Translations under genes and position numbers: made by a program
Assembly: GCA_045535095.1 (NCBI GenBank)
Contig: JAZSKY010000050.1
Span: 1 to 25,262 of the forward strand
Length of the DNA: 25,262 bases
Reading direction: 5' to 3'
Source: SIG672 sp045535095
Lineage (GTDB): Bacteria > Bacillota > Clostridia > Oscillospirales > CAG-272
The notes under the pieces: generated by a model
Database searches by the model: none
What the model saw: only the letters and a program-made list of their open reading frames with translations
What the model was told of the DNA's origin: nothing
Part shown: positions 22,845 to 25,262 of the stretch, one piece after another
Numbering within the stretch: position 1 is the stretch's first letter
How the letters are laid out: each line of letters begins with the position of its first letter

Positions 22845-23762
22845 TCAGATGTCACTTTCCCCTGTTTCTTCGGGCGATGCGTAGGCATCGTAGATCTCTC
22901 TGTGCGATCTCTTTTCGGGAAGGAAGCTCATAACTCTCACTATCGCGTAAAGCCCCATAAAGAGAACCACGCCGTAGTATCCAAGCTCATAGTTAAGAGG
23001 ATATATCTTGATAAGCACCGAGCAAACGCCTGCAAATCCGCTTGCGATACAAAATACCGCGCTGAGCGAGGCGAAGAAGAAATACTTTCTGAAGCTTCCG
23101 CGACCGAATGCAAATCTTATTTCGTTCATCAAAAATATTGCAAATACGCAAACCGCGCAAATAACGGTTAACTTTCTTGCCGACATTACCCAGTCGGTGA
23201 CGTCAAAATAGAGTCTGAGAATATAAAGAAGAGTCCAGACGAGGGTGACGCATCCGAAAAGGGGATCTACTCTCTTTTTCATTGCCGCAACAACGAAATA
23301 TATAGGCGCAAAAAGAGAAAGCGGAATGAGCAGTCTGTAACAAAGAAGGGCGACCTTCATTTTCTCGGTAACGTTTTCGATATTTGCAATTCCGTGTCCG
23401 ACACCGTACTGAAGGTCTATCGGGCCGAGAAGGAAATAGAGCGCGAAGATAGACACAAATTCGGCAACGAGGATAAACGATATTATCGTCTGCGCCCGGT
23501 AGCTGCATTTCGGGAGGATCTCTCCGTCTGCGCGAGAGGACATATTCATAGCGCCAAACAGTGCCACTCCGACGGCCAAAAGCGCGAGAACGACGAGGCA
23601 CGCAGTAGGCGCGCCGTTTTTATAAAGTCCGTTTTCGGCAAGATAGGTGCGGTTGAAAGTAGTAAGAAGCACTGCCGCGCAAGCCGATAAAACAACCGTG
23701 GAAACTACCGCGGTGTTTATACGAAGGGTCGTGGCGTGTCTTCCTTTTCCGAACAAATTCAT
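22845..23762 (-). CDS. Eight-helix integral membrane protein of unknown function
   Basis: This 305-residue protein has hydrophobic helices near 17-36, 52-71, 92-113, 141-160, 167-185, 198-216, 227-250 and 259-278, with short loops and an acidic C-terminal tail. I recognise no motif that identifies a transporter or enzyme family, and hypothetical proteins of this build are common in Clostridia. The start at 23762 follows AAAGGAAA. A frame extension to 23780 lacks a better start. It is the first gene of a unit with the coupled methyltransferase and perhaps the acidic surface protein, driven by a near-consensus promoter at 23809-23837. Confidence 0.85.
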   Translation of the reverse strand: MNLFGKGRHATTLRINTAVVSTVVLSACAAVLLTTFNRTYLAENGLYKNGAPTACLVVLALLAVGVALFGAMNMSSRADGEILPKCSYRAQTIISFILVAEFVSIFALYFLLGPIDLQYGVGHGIANIENVTEKMKVALLCYRLLIPLSLFAPIYFVVAAMKKRVDPLFGCVTLVWTLLYILRLYFDVTDWVMSARKLTVICAVCVFAIFLMNEIRFAFGRGSFRKYFFFASLSAVFCIASGFAGVCSVLIKIYPLNYELGYYGVVLFMGLYAIVRVMSFLPEKRSHREIYDAYASPEETGESDI

Positions 23763-23808
23763 TATATATTTTCCTTTCAAATAAGGGGATAATCTTCCAT
23801 ACCAGAGT

Positions 23809-23837
23809 ATTATACACTAAAATCGACAAGATTTCAA
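23809..23837 (-). promoter_or_regulatory. Near-consensus promoter of the membrane protein-methyltransferase operon
   Basis: On the - strand -35 TTGAAA (23837-23832) and -10 TATAAT (23814-23809) are 17 bp apart, 47 bp before the ATG. Confidence 0.9.
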
Positions 23838-23918
23838 GTGTATTTTGATATTTACAAAACAAAAAACGCGGCGCTTTTTCTCTGTTGTTCCAAGCGGAGA
23901 ATTTGCGGGCACAAAATG

Positions 23919-23950
23919 TCGGCAGAGAAAACACTTGTTTTCTCTGCCGA
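23919..23950. promoter_or_regulatory. Perfect 14-bp inverted repeat overlapping the DUF559 promoter
   Basis: TCGGCAGAGAAAAC (23919-23932) and GTTTTCTCTGCCGA (23937-23950) flank ACTT. Outer ACAAA (23911-23915) and TTTGT (23951-23955) can extend the pairing past a 3-nt bulge. There is no T-run next to the stem on the + strand, and the right arm contains the -35 of the next promoter, so an operator or DNA-level role is more likely than termination. Confidence 0.65.
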
Positions 23951-23963
23951 TTTGTGTTATAAT
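23935..23963 (+). promoter_or_regulatory. Promoter of the DUF559 gene
   Basis: -35 TTGTTT (23935-23940) and -10 TATAAT (23958-23963) are 17 bp apart, 29 bp before the ATG. The -35 lies in the loop and right arm of the 14-bp inverted repeat. Confidence 0.7.
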
Positions 23964-23992
23964 GGAAATGATAAAACTTTGGAGGAGTAAGT

Positions 23993-24394
23993 ATGTCGCT
24001 TGATTACAACGAAAAGATTATTACTCTTGCAAGAAATCTTCGTAAGAATGCAACACCGCAGGAAAATCATTTGTGGTATGATTTCCTATCAAAATATGAA
24101 ATCAGATTTCAAAGGCAAAAAGCCATAGACAATTTTATTGCAGATTTTTACTGCCACAAAGCAAAACTGATAATAGAAATTGATGGGGCGCAGCATTATA
24201 CCGAAGAAGGCAGACAAAAGGATGAATTTCGCACGGAAATACTCGAAGGATATGATCTGAAGGTCATACGGTTTACAAACCGACAGACCAACCCAAACTT
24301 TCGTGGTGTCTGCGAGTATATCGATGCCGCCGTGAAAGCCTCCCTCCGAGAGGGAGGGGGACCGCGGCGGGGTTCCCCGAAACGAATGAAATGA
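23993..24394 (+). CDS. DUF559 (Vsr-like) endonuclease-domain protein
   Basis: This 133-residue protein has GGAGGAG 5 nt upstream of its ATG. ARNLRKNATPQENHLWYDFL near the start, FRQKxxxxFIADFYC (39-54), LIIEIDGAQH (59-68) and LKVIRFTNRQ (89-98) are the signature of DUF559, a PD-(D/E)xK/Vsr-type nuclease fold with likely metal-site residues Asp51, Glu62 and Asp64. The natural substrate of the family is unknown. The domain ends near residue 112; codons 115-133 are read from a MITE-like repeat (24335-24518), so the tail LREGGGPRRGSPKRMK and the stop codon are repeat-derived. AT-richer base use than the genes to the left suggests a different history. Confidence 0.9.
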   Translation: MSLDYNEKIITLARNLRKNATPQENHLWYDFLSKYEIRFQRQKAIDNFIADFYCHKAKLIIEIDGAQHYTEEGRQKDEFRTEILEGYDLKVIRFTNRQTNPNFRGVCEYIDAAVKASLREGGGPRRGSPKRMK

Positions 24395-24518
24395 GTTTTG
24401 GGGGTTCTCGCGTTAGCGGTGGAAGGAGCCTGCGTAACTTTAAGTTCGTGCCAACTTCATTGTAACGCACTCTCCCTCAGTCGCCTACGGCGCCAGCTCC
24501 CTCCCGGAGGGAGCCTTT
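24335..24518. repeat. 184-bp MITE-like element with 13-bp terminal inverted repeats
   Basis: The left end AAAGCCTCCCTCC (24335-24347) and the right end, read in reverse complement, AAAGGCTCCCTCC (24518-24506) match at 12 of 13 positions. Each end also forms its own hairpin (CCTCCCTC-CGA-GAGGGAGG and GCTCCCTC-CCG-GAGGGAGC). The inside is non-coding, with a GTCGCCTACGGCGCC-like hairpin near 24480-24494. It is GC-rich in an AT-rich setting and overlaps the 3' end of the DUF559 gene. From memory, similar CTCCCTC-bounded repeats occur in many copies in gut Clostridia genomes; copy number here cannot be checked. Confidence 0.75.
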
Positions 24519-24526
24519 GGGGCCGC

Positions 24527-24574
24527 GCACCTTAGGGGTATGGGCTTAGCCCTGTGCCTTTGTAATACAAAGGC
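24527..24574. repeat. Two adjoining hairpins right of the MITE-like element
   Basis: GGGC-TTA-GCCC (24542-24552) sits inside a GCAC (24527-24530)/GTGC (24554-24557) pair. It is followed at once by GCCTTTGTA-A-TACAAAGGC (24556-24574). They may belong to the same repeat family. Neither has a T-run. Confidence 0.5.
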
Positions 24575-24631
24575 GAAACTTGCGATAAACAGAGATAAAA
24601 ACAATATTGCAGAATTGAGAGGTGCTAAAAA

Positions 24632-25141
24632 ATGGAAAACAATATATTGTTTGATGATTGGGAAGTGAGGCGCGAAGGGAACTTTAATCGTCGAAAAAAA
24701 GACTATAATATAGCTTCTGTTTGCATCGGCGTTTTGTGTTTGTTTTCTGTTATTGGAATGACATTTCACTGGTTCTGTGCTATTTCTCTCGTCTTGTCGT
24801 CAATAACATATCTGTTTATTTGGCTTGAATGGCTAAAAATCAAAAATAATCACCTGGTTATAAGAAGCAATCAAATAGAAGTTACTAATAGGTTTAATAA
24901 AACAGCAATATATAAAATACAGATTGATGAATTGACAATAGAGCTGCGACATTCTTTTAATGCGAGAAGCGGCGGCATAATTTTATTGTTTTGTGATAAA
25001 GATATGCGTACGATTATTAAATATGAGGATATGTTAAATCATGCTGCGCCGTATGGATTTGAAAAAACAAACTGGGAAAAAGGACTTGAAAAATTAGGTG
25101 TAAAAATAATTGACCAAACTGAAATCATTAAAAACAAATAA
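24632..25141 (+). CDS. AT-rich small membrane protein, PH-like C-terminal part
   Basis: This 169-residue protein of unknown family has GAGAGG about 9 nt before its ATG. It has a short polar N-terminus, two adjacent hydrophobic helices (about 26-44 and 46-66), and then a cytoplasmic-looking half with alternating beta strands (NNHLVIRSNQIEVTNRFNK, 72-90; IYKIQIDELTIELRH after it). This pattern resembles bacterial PH-like (YcxB/DUF304-type) membrane proteins, but the match is only in layout. Codon choice is strongly AT-rich (many AAA, ATA and AAT codons) compared with the genes left of 23800, which points to acquisition. A terminator follows directly. I infer no function. Confidence 0.75.
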   Translation: MENNILFDDWEVRREGNFNRRKKDYNIASVCIGVLCLFSVIGMTFHWFCAISLVLSSITYLFIWLEWLKIKNNHLVIRSNQIEVTNRFNKTAIYKIQIDELTIELRHSFNARSGGIILLFCDKDMRTIIKYEDMLNHAAPYGFEKTNWEKGLEKLGVKIIDQTEIIKNK

Positions 25142-25164
25142 TTCTAACCATTTTGGACGCATGA

Positions 25165-25199
25165 AAATCCCCGACAGATGAAAATCTGTCGGGGGATTT
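25165..25199 (+). terminator. Intrinsic terminator after the AT-rich gene
   Basis: AAATCCCCGACAGAT (25165-25179) pairs with ATCTGTCGGGG-(G)-ATTT (25184-25199) around a GAAA loop, with one bulged G. A short T-rich stretch follows. Confidence 0.85.
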
Positions 25200-25262
25200 C
25201 TATTTGTGGCGGGAGCAAAATCTCGCTGCAGCTCGGTCACGTTCGGGTTCTGACATGCCACC
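25200..25262. other. Unresolved edge fragment
   Basis: The last 60 bp change abruptly to a GC-rich composition. On the - strand a frame open to the window edge reads ...EPERDRAAARFCSRHK and stops at 25200-25202. It could be the end of a gene or part of a common repeat. The tail GTTCGGGTTC...GCCACC slightly recalls a tRNA 3' half but does not fit a T-arm, so I make no gene call. Confidence 0.25.

Noticed and set aside
25200..25262. Partial tRNA gene at the right edge
   Set aside because: No proper T-arm or acceptor pairing can be drawn; only GTTC and GCCACC are suggestive.

Overview
The window looks like a chromosomal segment of a Clostridia-type Bacillota, probably an uncultured gut or rumen lineage. 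The evidence is strong AGGAGG-type ribosome-binding sites, sigma-A promoters of the TTGAAA-N17-TATAAT kind, an LPXTG-like (VPDTG) surface adhesin, a rubrerythrin, ABC exporters of NatAB and Bcr/Yxl type, and the intergenic hairpin repeats and MITE-like element often seen in that group. No rRNA, tRNA, CRISPR array, transposase or integrase was found. The genes from about 1 to 23760 have a fairly uniform, GC-richer composition. The last 1.3 kb is visibly AT-richer and carries repeats, so it reads as an accessory patch.

Left part (1-6305, + strand): the 3' end of guaA is followed by a 600-bp gap holding an array of six small hairpins. Then comes a NatA/NatB-type ABC exporter pair, a stand-alone condensation/acyltransferase-fold protein with an HxxxDG motif, and a second two-gene ABC exporter. 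The second exporter's promoter has a 19-bp spacer occupied by a dyad. A bidirectional terminator closes the block.

Second block (6345-9281, - strand): a P-loop kinase-like protein is coupled to a PAP2 phosphatase-like membrane protein, preceded by an XRE-type regulator with a membrane tail and an acetyl xylan esterase/cephalosporin-C deacetylase family hydrolase. The hydrolase's N-terminus is out of frame because one base is missing.

Third block (9587-16745, + strand): a giant sortase-anchored vWA/pilin-type adhesin of about 1850 residues is split by another apparent one-base deletion. It shares its upstream region with the hydrolase, and a perfect dyad lies between the two divergent promoters. 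It is followed by a two-gene operon of a CofE-like (F420-0 glutamyl ligase family) protein and an AIM24/TIGR00266 protein.

Fourth block (16781-23762, - strand): a zinc-ribbon membrane protein; a likely operon sbcD/yhaO-like nuclease > yhaN-like membrane-hooked ATPase > rubrerythrin; a small acidic membrane-anchored secreted protein; a SAM methyltransferase; and an eight-helix membrane protein.

Right end (23900-25262, + strand): a DUF559 (Vsr-like) endonuclease-domain gene whose last 19 codons lie inside a 184-bp MITE-like repeat, a small AT-rich two-helix membrane protein, a strong terminator, and an unresolved edge fragment. The main leads are the DUF559-repeat coupling, the hairpin array, the operator-like dyads in three promoter regions, the two frameshifts, and the condensation-type enzyme placed between two exporters. 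I do not see a complete, clearly new multi-gene defence or biosynthetic system.
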